Shown here piece by piece: positions 1-11,428 of a stretch of DNA of 64,000 nt. The stretch spans positions 177,013,664 to 177,077,663 of the forward strand of contig CM054062.1 in NCBI GenBank assembly GCA_028641055.1, read 5' to 3'. The notes below the pieces were generated by a model. It did not search any database. It was not told the DNA's origin and saw only the letters and a list, made by a program, of their open reading frames with translations. A program made the position numbers and the translations under genes. The DNA is from Alopecurus myosuroides (lineage: Eukaryota; Streptophyta; Magnoliopsida; Poales; Poaceae). Each line of letters starts with the position of its first letter. Positions within the stretch are counted from its first letter, which is position 1.

Positions 1-3000
1 AAATCCGTGGCATAGTTTGTTTAAATATGCCCATACTCCACACAAACATGCATATTGGAAGCACGCACAATGTTCCCGAAGAAAGTTTTCCTTTTCATTG
101 AATAAAAAAACCATTTTCCATTCTCCGGGTGTGAAAAATGGCTTTTTTTGTGAAGCACCAACCACATATATGTTGCAAAACCTAGGAGCTGCATTTTTTT
201 GAAAATACTAGACCATGTTATATACACAAATAACCAATTATTCCTCTGAAAAGGTTTTCATCCACCTCTTTTGAAAAACACAAGTTTCTGCCGATTCAGA
301 TGGAAACGGGTCAAATTTGAACTACAGGTGCCTCGTAGTTTACTCATGATTTTTGGAAAAAAATCATTTTTAGGTACACAACTACCTATTTCATCAGAGA
401 TACACCAAGAGTTTCTCAATATTCAAGCCCTAGCTACGAACGGTCATGCCCGGCGTCTTGACTTTTTCATGAAACCGACTTAGAAAATTCCAGAAAATTT
501 AAAAAACCCCAAAATGATGCAAGACCTTAGCGTGCTGTCATTATATATGTCCTAGTATCCACCAAAAATAATAAACTTGGAATAAGACAGTTGTGTTGAA
601 AATATGTTCACATAAATGAGCTATCTCCTACGAACATTCTATGGTTTCGGGCCAAATGACGGGTGTAATGGCCAAATCCGTGGCATAGTTTGTTTAAATA
701 TGCCCATATTGCACAAAAACATGCATATTGGAAGCACGGACAATGTTCCCGAAGAAAGTTTTCCTTTTCATTGAATAAAAAACCATTTTCCATTCTCCGA
801 GTGTGAAAAATGGCTTTTTTGTGAAGCACCAACCACAAATACGTTGCAAAACCTGGGAGCTGCATTTTCTGAAAATACTAGACCATGTTATATACACAAA
901 TAACCAATTATTTTCCTCTGAAAAGGTTTTCATCCACCTCTTTTGAAAAACACAAGTTTCTGACGATTCAACCGGAAATGGGTCAAATTTGAACTACAGG
1001 TGCCTCGTAGTTTTCTCATGATTTTTGGAAAAATCATTTTTAGGTACACAACTACCTATTTCATCAGAGATACACCAAGAGTTTATCAATATTAAAGCCC
1101 TAGCTACGAACAGTCATGCCCGACGTCTTGACTTTTTCATGAAACCGACTTAGAAAATTCCAGAAAATTTAAAAAACCCCAAAATGATGCAAGACCTTCG
1201 CGTGGTGTCATTACATATGTCCTAGTATCCACCAAAAATAATAAACTTGGAATAAGACAGTTGTGTTGAAAATATGTTCACATAAATGAGCTATCTCCTA
1301 CGAACATTCTAAGGTTGCGGGCCAAATGACGGGTGTAATGGCCAAATCCGTGGCATAGTTTGTTTAAATATGCCCATATTCCACACAAACATGCATATTG
1401 GAAGCACCAACCACAAATATGTTGCAAAACCTGGGAGCTGCATTTTTTGAAAATACTAGACCATGTTATATGCACAAATAACCAAATATTTTCCTCTGAA
1501 AAGGTTTTCATCCACCTCTTTTCAAAAACACAAGTTTCTGACGATTCAGTTGGAAACGGGTCAAATTTGAACTACACGCGCCTCGTAGTTTGCTCATGAT
1601 TTTTGGAAAAAATCATTTTTAGGTACACAACTACCTATTTCATCAGAGATACACCAAGAGTTTCTCAATATTCAAGCCCTAGCTACGAACGGTCATGCCC
1701 GGCGTCTTGACTTTTTCATGAAACCGACTTAGAAAATTTAAAAAACCCCAAAATGATGCAAGACCTTCGCGTGGTGTCATTATATATGTCCTAGTATCCA
1801 CCAAAAATAACAAAATTGGAATAAGACAGTTGTGTTGAAAATATGATCACATAAATGAGCTATCTCTACGAACATTCTATGGTTTCAGGCGAAATGACGG
1901 GTGTAATGGCCAAATCCGTGGCATAGTTTGTTTAAATATGCCCATATTCCACACAAACATGCATATTGGAAGCACGGACAATGTTCCCGAAGAAAATTTT
2001 CCTTTTCATTGAATAAAAAAAGCATTTTCCATTCTCCGAGTGTGAAAAATGGTTTTTTTGTGAAGCACCAACCACAAATATGTTGCAAAACCTGGGAGCT
2101 GCATTTTTTGAAAATACTAGACCATGTTATATGCACAAATAACCAATTATTTTCCTCTGAAAAGGTTTTCATCCACTTCTTTTGAAAAACACAAGTTTGT
2201 GCCGATTCAGATGGAAACGGGTCAAATTTGAACTACAGGTGCCTCGTAGTTTGCTCATGATATTTGAAAGAAAACATTTTTAGGTACACAACTACCTATT
2301 TCATCAGAGATACACCAAGAGTTTCTCAATATTCAAGCCCTAGCTACGAACGGTCATGCCCGGCGTCTTGACTTTTTCATGAAACCGACTTAGAAAATTC
2401 CAGAAAATTTAAAAAACCCCAAAATGATGCAAGACCTTCGCGTGGTGTCATTATATATGTCCTAGTATCCACCAAAAATAATAAACTTGGAATAAGATAG
2501 TTGTGTTGAAAATATGTTCACATAAATGAGCTATTTCCTACGAACATTCTATGGTTTCGGGCCAAATGACGGGTGTAATGGCCAAATTCGTGACATAGTT
2601 TGTTTAAATATGCCCATATTCCACACAAACATGCATATTGGAAGCACGGACAATGTTCCCGAAGAAAATTTTCCTTTTCATTGAATAAAGAAAACATTTT
2701 TCTTTCTCTGAGTGTGAAAAATGGCTTTTTTGTGAAGCACCAACCACAAATATGTTGCAAAACCTGGGAGCTGCATTTTTTGAAAATACTAGACCATGTT
2801 ATATGGACAAATAACCAAATATTTTCCTCTGAAAAGTTTTTCATTCACCTCTTTTGAAAAACACAAGTTTCTGCCGATTCACATGGAAACGGGTCAAATT
2901 TGAACTACAGGTGCCTCGTAGTTTGCTCATGATTTTTGGAAAAATCATTTTTAGGTACACAACTACCTATTTCATCAGAGATACACCAAGAGTTTCTCAA

Positions 3001-3416
3001 TATTCAAGCCCTAGCTACGAACGGTCATGCCCGGCGTCTTGACTTTTTCATGAAACCGACTTAGAAAATTCCAAATTTTTTAAAAAACCCCAAAATGATG
3101 CAAGACCTTCGCGTGGTGTCATTATATATGTCCTAGTATCCGCCAAAAATAATAAACTTGGAATAAGACAGTTGTGTTGAAAATATGTTCACATAAATGA
3201 GCTATCTCCTACGAACATTCTAGGGTTTCGGGCCAAATGACGGGTGTAATGGCCAAATTCGTGACATAGTTTGTTCAAATATGCCCATATTCCACACAAA
3301 CATGCATATTGGAAGCACGTACAATGTTCCCGAAGAAAGTTTTCCTTTTCATTGAATAAAAAAACCATTTTCCTTTCTCCGAGTGTGAAAAATGGCTTTT
3401 TTGTGAAGCACCAACC
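1..3416. repeat. 672-bp satellite array, block A
   Basis: Head-to-tail tandem copies of a monomer of about 672 bp. Using the conserved word TTCACATAAATGAG as a phase marker, monomers are marked at 608, 1278, 1847, 2518 and 3189. The block begins mid-monomer, so the array continues beyond the left edge. Hallmarks present in nearly every copy are GGTTTCGGGCCAAATGACGG, a hairpin near the word GAGTGTGAAAAATGG, the palindrome TTTCATGAAA and an A/T dyad around GATTTTTGG. Copies differ by point changes and by lengths of A or T runs. Short frames occur on both strands but are broken in many copies, so I read no coding function. The block ends at a retrotransposon LTR whose target duplication CAACC is at 3412-3416. 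I do not recognise the satellite family. Confidence 0.95.
1278..1846. repeat. Shortened satellite monomer (569 bp)
   Basis: This monomer is about 100 bp shorter than its neighbours. Its main loss lies at about 1401-1407, where GGAAGCAC joins directly to CAACCACAAATATG. In normal copies about 93 bp separates the two occurrences of GAAGCAC, and that stretch carries the hairpin-forming segment. The loss is therefore bounded by a 7-bp direct repeat, as expected from slippage or single-strand annealing. A second small loss near 1730 removes about 10 bp next to GAAAATT. Confidence 0.85.
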
Positions 3417-4877
3417 TGAAAGTGCACTATGGTCAACTAGAGGGGAGGGTGAATAGGTTGACTACCAATTTTTCTTTTCTTTTCCTTTTAGTGGCGCTTA
3501 GCAAGATAAAGTAAAGTTCTCTAGATGTGCGACTAGGTGAGCAACCTATGTGGACAAATCAATATGCGCAACGGAAGTAAAGCGTAAGGTAGTAAAGCAA
3601 ACAACAAGTGTAAACAAGGAGACAAGGATATGATTCACCGTAGTTCCTCTCAAAGAGAAGTATGTCTACGTTGGAGAGGTGGGGAGCCACCTAGGCGCTC
3701 CTCAATAGCACGGTTGTGCACACCTTGTTCTCCTTGAGCTTCTCCAGTGAGGGAGATGCTCGTTTCCACTATGAGGTCGACTTGAAGGCGTTGACCAAAC
3801 CTTTACAAGGACTTGAGGTCACTCCACAAGATGGATGGAGGCTCTCAAGCAATCTGTAGCTTCTTGCAACAAGGTGGAAACTACAAGCACGAGATCTACT
3901 AAGGTTTCTAGGCCTCAAGTAGGATTCTAGATCTACTAGGTTGTGGTGGATGGATTTGAGATTCCTTTGGTGGAAGTGTGGATCTAGGTCTCCTCTAGCT
4001 CTCCACCAAGTTTGGGAGTGTTTGGGTGGACGGAGTGGGAGATCTAGGTGGTTGAAGCTTTCATTAATGGCTAGGAGAGAGAATGGGAAAAGCTTGGCAT
4101 TTAAGAGGTAGGGGAAGGGGTATTTATACCCCTTGCATTTAAGTGGCCGTTGCAGTCCAGTTCCACCGGAGGCTCCGGTGGTTTCACCGGAGGCTCCGGT
4201 GGTCTTCTGTTCGCTGCGCAGTTGCGCAGTGCCCTAGCTTGTACGCGCTGAAGAACGGCCCGGAGGCTCCGGTGGAAACTGCGGAGGTTCCGCCCACCGG
4301 AGGCGCACCGGAGTTTCCGGTGGAACCTCCGCTCTTCTCCAACAGAAGGGTGGATTAGCGGAGCTACCACCGGACCCTCCACCGGACCCCATTTGCACTG
4401 GACCATGGGGTCCACCGGATGTCCACCGGAGGCTCCGGTGGAACCTCCGCTCTGCTCTAACAGAAGGGCATCTTGGCGGAGGTGCCACCGGAGGCGCACC
4501 GGACCCTGCTTGCGCGTGGGACAAGTGTTTGGCGGATGGCGGAGCCTCCGGTGGAATTGGCGGAGGTTCCGCCCACCGGAGATCCACCGGAGGTTCCGCT
4601 GTAGGTTCCGCTCTTCTCCAACAGAGGGGTGGTTTGGCGGAGCCACCACCGGACCTCCACCGGAGCCTGAGCGGAGCCTCCGGTGGATTCACCGGAGCCT
4701 CCGCTCCTGCAAATTTGGTTCCCTGGCTCCCTTTCACCTAGCACTTTTCATATAGAACAAGCATGTGCCCCATAAACTTAGTGAACCTAATTACCTGGGC
4801 ATTTTCATTCATTGAACAAACATTAGATCAAATGGTTATGTTGTCATATGATTGCCAAAACGGACGATGATCTTTCA
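3417..4877 (-). mobile_element. Solo LTR, copia SIRE/Maximus-like
   Basis: A 1461-bp insertion interrupts a satellite monomer. It has TG...CA ends (TGAAAG at 3417, CTTTCA at 4872-4877) and a perfect 5-bp target duplication CAACC (3412-3416 and 4878-4882). No internal region, primer site or second LTR is present, so a solo LTR left by LTR-LTR recombination is the simplest reading. Read on the minus strand it begins TGAAAGATCATCGTCC followed by a TTTTGGCAATCATATGACAA-type stretch, and it ends CTATTCACCCTCCCCTCTAG ... CTTTCA. This arrangement fits SIRE-lineage copia LTRs of grasses, hence the family and strand call. The minus-strand frames of up to 182 codons inside it come from a GC-rich subrepeat and are not genes. 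The solo-LTR call is strong; the family name is from memory. Confidence 0.8.
4155..4705. repeat. GC-rich CCGGAGGCTCCGG subrepeats inside the LTR
   Basis: Within the solo LTR, a stretch of about 550 bp is packed with degenerate copies of the near-palindrome CCGGAGGCTCCGGTGG and its complement, separated by spacers that include CTCTTCTCCAACAGA-type words. GC content is far above the A/T-rich satellite on either side. The array keeps several frames open by chance and explains the long but meaningless frames here. CCGG and CpG sites are dense, so it is a plausible dense cytosine-methylation target, which is inference. Confidence 0.85.
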
Positions 4878-7119
4878 CAACCACAAATATGTTGCAAAAC
4901 CTGGGAGCTGTATTTTTTGAAATTACTAGACCATGTTATATGAACAAATAACCAATTATTTTCCTCTGAAAAGGTTTTCATCCACCTCTTTTGAAAATCA
5001 CAAGTTTCTGTCGATTCACATGGAAACGGGTCAAATTTGAACTACAGGTGCCTCGTAGTTTGCTCATGATTTTTGGAAAAAAATCATTTTAGGCACACAA
5101 CTACCTATTACATCAAAGATACACCAAGATTTTCTCAATATTCAAGCCCTAGCTACCAACGGTCATGCCCGGCGTCTTGATTTTTTCATGAAACCGACTT
5201 AGAAAATTCGACAAAATTTTAAAAACCCCCAAAATGATGCAAGACCTTCGCGTGGTGTCATTATATATGTCCTAGTATCCACCAAAAATAATAAACTTGG
5301 AATAAGACAGTTGTGTTGAAAATATGTTCACATAAATGAGCTATCTCCTACGAACATTCTATGGTTTCGGGCCAAATGACGGGTGTAATGGCCAAATCCG
5401 TGGCATAGTTTGTTTAAATATGCCCATATTCCACACAAACATGCATATTGGAAGCACGAACAATGTTCCCGAAGAAAGTTTTCCATTTCATTGAATAAAA
5501 AAACCATTTTCCATTCTCCGAGTGTGAAAAATGGCTTTTTTTTGTGAAGCACCAACCACAAATATGTTGCAAAACCTGGTAGCTGCATTTTTTGAAAATA
5601 CTAGACCATGTTATATGCACAAATAACCAATTATTTTCCTCTGAAAAGGTTTTCATCCACCTCTTTTGAAAAACACAAGTTTCTGCCGATTCAGCGGGAA
5701 ACGAGTCAAATTTGAACTACAAGTGCCTCGTAGTTTGCTCATGATTTTTGGAAAAAATTATTTTTAGGTACACAACTACCTATTTCATCAGAGATACACC
5801 AAGAGTTTCTCAATATTCAAGTCCTAGCTAAGAACGGTCATGCCCGGCGTCTTGACTTTTTCATGAAACCGACTTAGAAAATTCGAGAAAATTTAAAAAA
5901 CCCCAAAAAGATGCAAGACCTTCGCGTGGTGTCATTATATATGTCCTAGTATCCACCAAAAATAATAAACTTGGAATAAGACAGTTGTGTTGAAAATATG
6001 TTCACATAAATGAGCTATCTCCTACGAACATTCTATGGTTTCGGGCCGAATGACGGGTGTAATGGCCAAATCTGTGGCATAGTTTGTTTAAATATGCCCA
6101 TATTCCACAAAAGCATGCATATTGGAAGCACGGACAATGTTCCCGAAGAAAGTTTTCCTTTTCATTCAATAAAAAAACCATTTTCCATTCTCTGAGTGTG
6201 AAAAATGGCTTTTTTTGTGAAGCACCAACCACAAATATGTTGCAAAACCTGGTAGCTGCATTTTTTGAAAATACTAGACCATGTTATATGCACAAATAAC
6301 CAATTATTTTCCTCTGAAAAGGTTTTCATCCACCTCTTTTGAAAAACACAAGTTTCTGCCGATTCAGATGGAAACGGGTCAAATTTGAACTACAGGTGCC
6401 TCGTAGTTTGCTCATGATTTTTGGAAAAAATCATTTTTAGGTACACAACTACCTATTTCATCAGAGATACACCAAGAGTTTCTCAATATTCAAGCCCTAG
6501 CTACAAACGGTCATGCCCGGCGTCTTGAATTTTTCATGAAACCGACTTAGAAAATTCCAGAAAATTTTAAAAACCCCAAAATGATGCAAGACGTTCGCGT
6601 GGTGTCATTATATATGTCCTAGTATCCACCAAAAATACTAAACTTGGAATACGACAGTTTTGTTGAAAATATGTTCACATAAATGAGCTATCTCCTACGG
6701 ACATTCTATGGTTTCGGGCCAAATGACGGGTGTAATGGCCAAATCCGTGGCATAGTTTGTTTAAATATGCCCATATTCCACACAAACATGCATATTGGAA
6801 GCACGGACAATGTTCCCGAAGAAAGTTTTCCTTTTCATTGAATAAAAAACCATTTTCCATTCTCCGAGTGTGAAAATGGTTTTTTTTGTGAAGCACCAAC
6901 CACAAATATGTTGCAAAACCTGGGAGCTGCATTTTTTGAAAATACTAGATCATGTAATATGCACAAATAACCAATTATTTTCCTCTGAAAAGGTTTTCAT
7001 CCACCACTTTTGAAAAACACAAGTTTCTGCCGATTCAGATGGAAACGGGTCAAATTTGAACTATAGGTGCCTCGTAGTTTGCTCATGAAATTGGAAAAAA
7101 TCATTTTTAGGAACACAAC
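4878..7119. repeat. 672-bp satellite array, block B
   Basis: Same satellite and orientation as block A, with phase markers at 5328, 6002 and 6675. The block resumes with CAACCACAAATATG, exactly where block A was broken, so the two blocks are one array split by the solo LTR. It ends inside a monomer at the word GAACACAAC, where a gypsy LTR has inserted. No gene is visible. Confidence 0.95.
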
Positions 7120-10100
7120 TGTAACACCTGGGGTGTTCCCCCCAAGTTAGAAAGGTCGTTGTTTTCTTTTTTTCTTTGCATCACATGCATCATATGCATT
7201 GCACCTTGTTTTCAAAACAACTCAAAAATTCAAACCAATTTAAACTTTCTAACATGTCCAAAATTTCCAATTAAAAGTTGCCAACTAAACCACTCAAAAT
7301 ATTTCCAATAGTTTGAATTTGAATCAATTAAAAATATTTGATAATAAAACCCCTTTCTATTAACACCCTAGTGGTAAATTAAAAATTCAAATCAAATCCA
7401 TCCATACTTGGCATGATTCCAAATGTGGGTTTAAAAATTAAAATCTTGCAAACAATTAAATTCAATAAGTCTTCATAATTGTTTGAGTTTATTGAATAAA
7501 ATTGTTTAAAAATCAAATCCTTATGAAACCCTATTTGAATTTCAAATAGCAATTTCAAACTAATTGGCATTTTCAAATTGTTGAAAAATAAAGTTACCAT
7601 ACCTTGGTATTGCTGTTTTGCCAATCAATAAAAAATATTTCATAAAATAAAACCCTAACACCTCATTCCTTTTCTCTCCCTCTCATTCTTCCTACAAAAT
7701 AAAATAAAAATGTAAACAGGAAAAAAATAAATAAAAAGAAAACTCTTTTAGCTAGGGAGAGGGCAGGCCAGCCCATTTGGGCCAGCCCACCTTTCCCCAC
7801 GGCCTGCTACCCCCTTCCCTAACCTCTGTACGGAGACACAGAGAGAGGGGGGCTCCCCCACCGAGCAGGGAGCTCACCTGCTCCCTCCTCCCTACATCTA
7901 GCCTCCCTAGGGCGTACCCTAGCTCCTCTCTCCCTCCTCCTTCTCACATCCGCCGCCATTCTTCCTTTTCCCCCTCGGATCCCCCTCCAAACCGCTGTCT
8001 TTCTTCTGAATTTCTTCTGAACCTCGGTAGCCCTTCCATGGCCGGAGTTCGTCGGGGGTGAGGTGGGGGTTGTGGTCACCGTCAAGGGCAGCACGCCGCG
8101 GGAACGGAACCCCCTAGTCTTCCTCGTCCTCCTCGCGTCCACAGCAGGGCCCGAACCGCCGCGGATCGCCGCCGCCGAGTCGACCATCGCCGCCGTTCCC
8201 TCCACGTCGACCACTGCCACCTCTTCCCCTCGGTGAGCTCCCCTCTCCTCTCCCCTTCCCTTCGCACGCACGGCCACCGCGCACCCCCGGCGCCCTCGCC
8301 CGCCAAGAGCAGCGCCGCCCCGCGCGGCACGGCTCCTCGCCGGCAGCAGACGGCAGCGTCGATCTGCTCCCCGTCGTGGTTCAGTTAAACTGAACGTGTT
8401 CAGTTCCAACAGTTAGGTCAGAGGAGTTACCTCAAAACCAAACGCGAGTAGTACCTGTCACCAAACAAAACACAGCGCACTGGTTAGCTCCCTTGCGCAG
8501 CATGCAGCAGCCCGGGTTCGAATCCCCCCCGGGCAGAAAAGCCACACCTTTTTCTGCCCCTTTTCTTTTTTTGCCCGAATTCCAGAAAAGCAGATCTGTT
8601 TCTTTAATTCTAAAATCAATATAAAATTGAATATTGCTCCAAATTCAACGATTCAAGTTTCTGTGGATTCAAAATCTTGTGCTCTTTCCATTAGTAACAA
8701 AATTGCAATATGTTTCTGTAATAATTTTTGCACCAAATAATTAATTACTGAAAATGCAATTAAAAGTGGAAACTTTGGAATTTCATAACTTGAGTTGTGC
8801 TCATCCAATTTAAGCAAACCTGGGCTCTAAAAATTTTTCTTAACAAACTCTACACATTGGTATTTTATTTGGTCACAATTGAATTAATTTTGAACATGTT
8901 TCCCTCTGTTTACTAAAAAGGGCAGAATAAGACTACTTATGAAAAATTGCATAATAAATTCATTAATAACCCAAAAATTATGTTTAATAGCTCAAAATGT
9001 TCAGTGAAACATTTTCTACATGTTTCCGACCTTTTCAATGCAATTTGTTTACTGTTTTTCCTAATTAAAAGTGGTGCAATAATTCAATGCTTTATTTAAA
9101 CCTCTTAAATTGCAAAATTCATAACTTGGGCAATTCAAATCCAATTCCAACATGTAAAATATGTTTTCCATAAAAAATTGAATAAACTTTCCAAATATCA
9201 ACTTTGTTTTCTGTTTTGAATAATTTAAATTGCTGAAAACAACTGTTTCTTAATTAATGCATTTAAAATTGTCAATTTAATAACTTGCTCATTTTAAATC
9301 CTTTTTCAACAAATAAAATATGTATTCCATCTAAAATTTTGTGTTCTTTCCAAATATGAACTTTGTTATCTATTTTGAACATTTAAAATGGGTGAAAACA
9401 ACAAATTCTTGTGTAACTCATTTAAGAAGCCAAATTTCACAACTTAATAAACAAAATTTCAAACTTGGTAAACACCTTTTCAAATTGAATTTATTGTTGT
9501 TTTCTTTTTGTTTTCCTCGTCCATGCATCATTCTAATCAACTTCCACATGATGGTTATTTGTAGATCATTTAATTCAACATTAATTCATGGGCTTTTCCA
9601 TATGCAATCCAAATTGCATATGGGCCCATTTAAATATGTTTACCATGTCAACTAGTTTATCTTTGATGCATCCTTAAACTTTTCATGCATCCATATCTTG
9701 ATCATGCTGGATCTTTTGCCGTAGTAGTAATTATTGCATCCGGTGTTTGTTCTAGTTCGTTGCTTCTTCCCGGATAGGACGTTGAGATGGTGTGAGCAAC
9801 GACAAGTTCTTCGGATGTACCTCTACTTGCTGGATCTCAGGCAAGTATACTCACTTGCTACCTATGGCTGCCTTTCATCACTTGTTACCTATTCTTTCCG
9901 TTATCTTTATGCTAGCCTTATGAGTCGATGCTTGTGTCTCGATCCTATCATATGTTTACCTTGCAGCCATGATATAGCCTTCCCTTCCACTTCCTATTAC
10001 CTGTTGTTTGTTTACCCTGTTGGCCCTTGTGTCGTAGTTGCATGCTTAGTGTTGTTTGCGCTCAAGTCTTGTTGTCCGTCTTATCAACTGTTTAGTTTGA

Positions 10101-11428
10101 TAGTTGGGTTTCAATTCAATCAACAACATGTTAATGTTTTGGGTAATAATAATTTGATGATAAGGCACCGGCAGGAGGCCCGGCGTGGTTTTGAGGCCTG
10201 CTAGTGCCGAACTTAATTAGGACAAGGGTCTTGTCTACTGATCCATGATGAGCGCACTAACCGCATGTGGGAAGCGAGTATGGGCGCCCCCCGCAATTCT
10301 GATTCGATTCACATCTCGTCCAAATCGCCACACTTAGTTCGGGCTTTCCATTTGATGCATGCATATGCAGGTGCGAACCCTTGGCGCCAGGGTGGAACTT
10401 TTGTAGTCGGCATTTAGGGTGGCGTGGTCTTAGAGTGCTATGAGGGCCCCCCTTTTCTTCGTGGTGGCTCGATTAGCCGCGCACGCACAACATGTGGTTC
10501 TTTGGGCTTGATGCGAAGAAGAGTTGGTTTGTGTTGAGTGGCCTGCTTGGTGGGTTTGCTCCCCGCCTGGCGGGTCATTCTTACGTGTACGGCCAAATTG
10601 GTGCATCCCTGCAGGGTTAAATCTTCTCGAGAAGCCGTGTTGTCCGCGGTTATGGATGACTTGGTGAAAGTGCTGGCTAACAAGTACTCAGACAACTTAC
10701 ACTTAACGATGATAACTTGCCTAGTAATATAGATTACCTCCACCATAAAAATGAATGTCACCTTAATCAACAGTGTGAGTTTCCTTGGGTTGCTTCCTTA
10801 GTAGGGGTAACATTGGATGGGTATTGTTTGGTGAGTAGTTGTAGTTGGTTCTGATACGCTATCTTATCCCTTTCTTTTAGCCGGATGTTGTAGCGAGTCT
10901 CTGTAGTTAGTTAGCGCAGCCCGCTGCCGCTTCTTGCAATAATCCCTTCTTTCCATTGTACCCCAAGTATTTGTATCTTGTGATGATTGGTTACGCTGGT
11001 ATCTTGTGAGTATGGGTTATCCACTTGCCAGTACTTAACCGTACTGACCCACGAATCCCTTTCGTGGCTGCATATTCCACATTGCAGTCAACAGGTTTGA
11101 AGTCTGACGACGTTAGCTTGGGAATCCCTCCGGCTTGGCCTAGGTAGGGATTGGACGCCATCGGTTATCTTCACGACTCTTAGTCCAATTTGTATCTTGT
11201 CCGTAGTCGGACGCTATGTTGTTTCTTCCGCTGTTATTTGGATCTTTGTATGGTATCAGTTGTATCCTTGACTCGTTTGAGTCTTCTTGTATATATCTTT
11301 TCTGTTGTTGTTGCGGAATATTCGTGAACTGTGGTAATGTTATCACAAGTGGCAACCTGGAATCGGTTATTATGTGGATTTGGCGGGAATGCTGAAATCT
11401 GCATAGTGCCCGATCTCGGGGCGTCACA
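7120..11428 (+). mobile_element. Solo LTR, gypsy Tekay/Del-like (4.3 kb)
   Basis: A 4309-bp insertion with TG...CA termini (TGTAACACCTGGGG at 7120, GGGGCGTCACA at its end) and a perfect 5-bp target duplication ACAAC (7115-7119 and 11429-11433). It is homologous to the LTRs of the element at 23818-33469. Both share long A/T-rich tracts, the palindrome based on CCATATGCAAT, and a well conserved block near 10160-10330 that begins ATAAGGCACCGGCAGGAGGC. No primer site, purine tract or pol sequence is present, so I call it a solo LTR of a related but distinct subfamily. A GC-rich zone (about 7760-8390) and a tRNA-like patch follow. Frames inside it, including 156 codons at 9734-10204 and 196 codons on the minus strand at 7819-8409, show no known domain and I do not call them genes. 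Confidence 0.85.
8478..8535 (+). other. tRNA-like patch with pol III B-box in solo LTR
   Basis: GGTTCGAATCC at 8515-8525 matches the tRNA T-loop/B-box consensus exactly. It lies 33 nt downstream of a D-loop-like TGGTTAGC starting at 8481, close to the spacing in real tRNAs. The acceptor stem does not pair, so it is not a tRNA gene. The same arrangement recurs at the homologous position of both LTRs of the full element (25040-25099 and 30279-30338). It may be a relic of a tRNA or SINE captured by an ancestral LTR. Whether it is transcribed is unknown. Confidence 0.45.

Noticed and set aside
1..3416. CRISPR-like regular repetition
   Set aside because: The repeats are 672-bp monomers directly abutting each other with no unique spacers, in a plant genome.
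4101..4649. 182-codon minus-strand Pro/Arg-rich frame (with 167 codons in another frame)
   Set aside because: Several frames are open at once across CCGGAG subrepeats within the solo LTR, which is repeat composition and not coding.
9734..10204. 156-codon plus-strand frame with hydrophobic stretches
   Set aside because: It lies wholly inside a gypsy LTR and I see no equivalent in the homologous LTRs of the full element. It has no recognisable domain.
7120..11428. A complete retrotransposon with its own two LTRs
   Set aside because: No internal direct repeat, primer site, purine tract or pol sequence was found, and the whole 4.3 kb corresponds to one LTR of the related full element.
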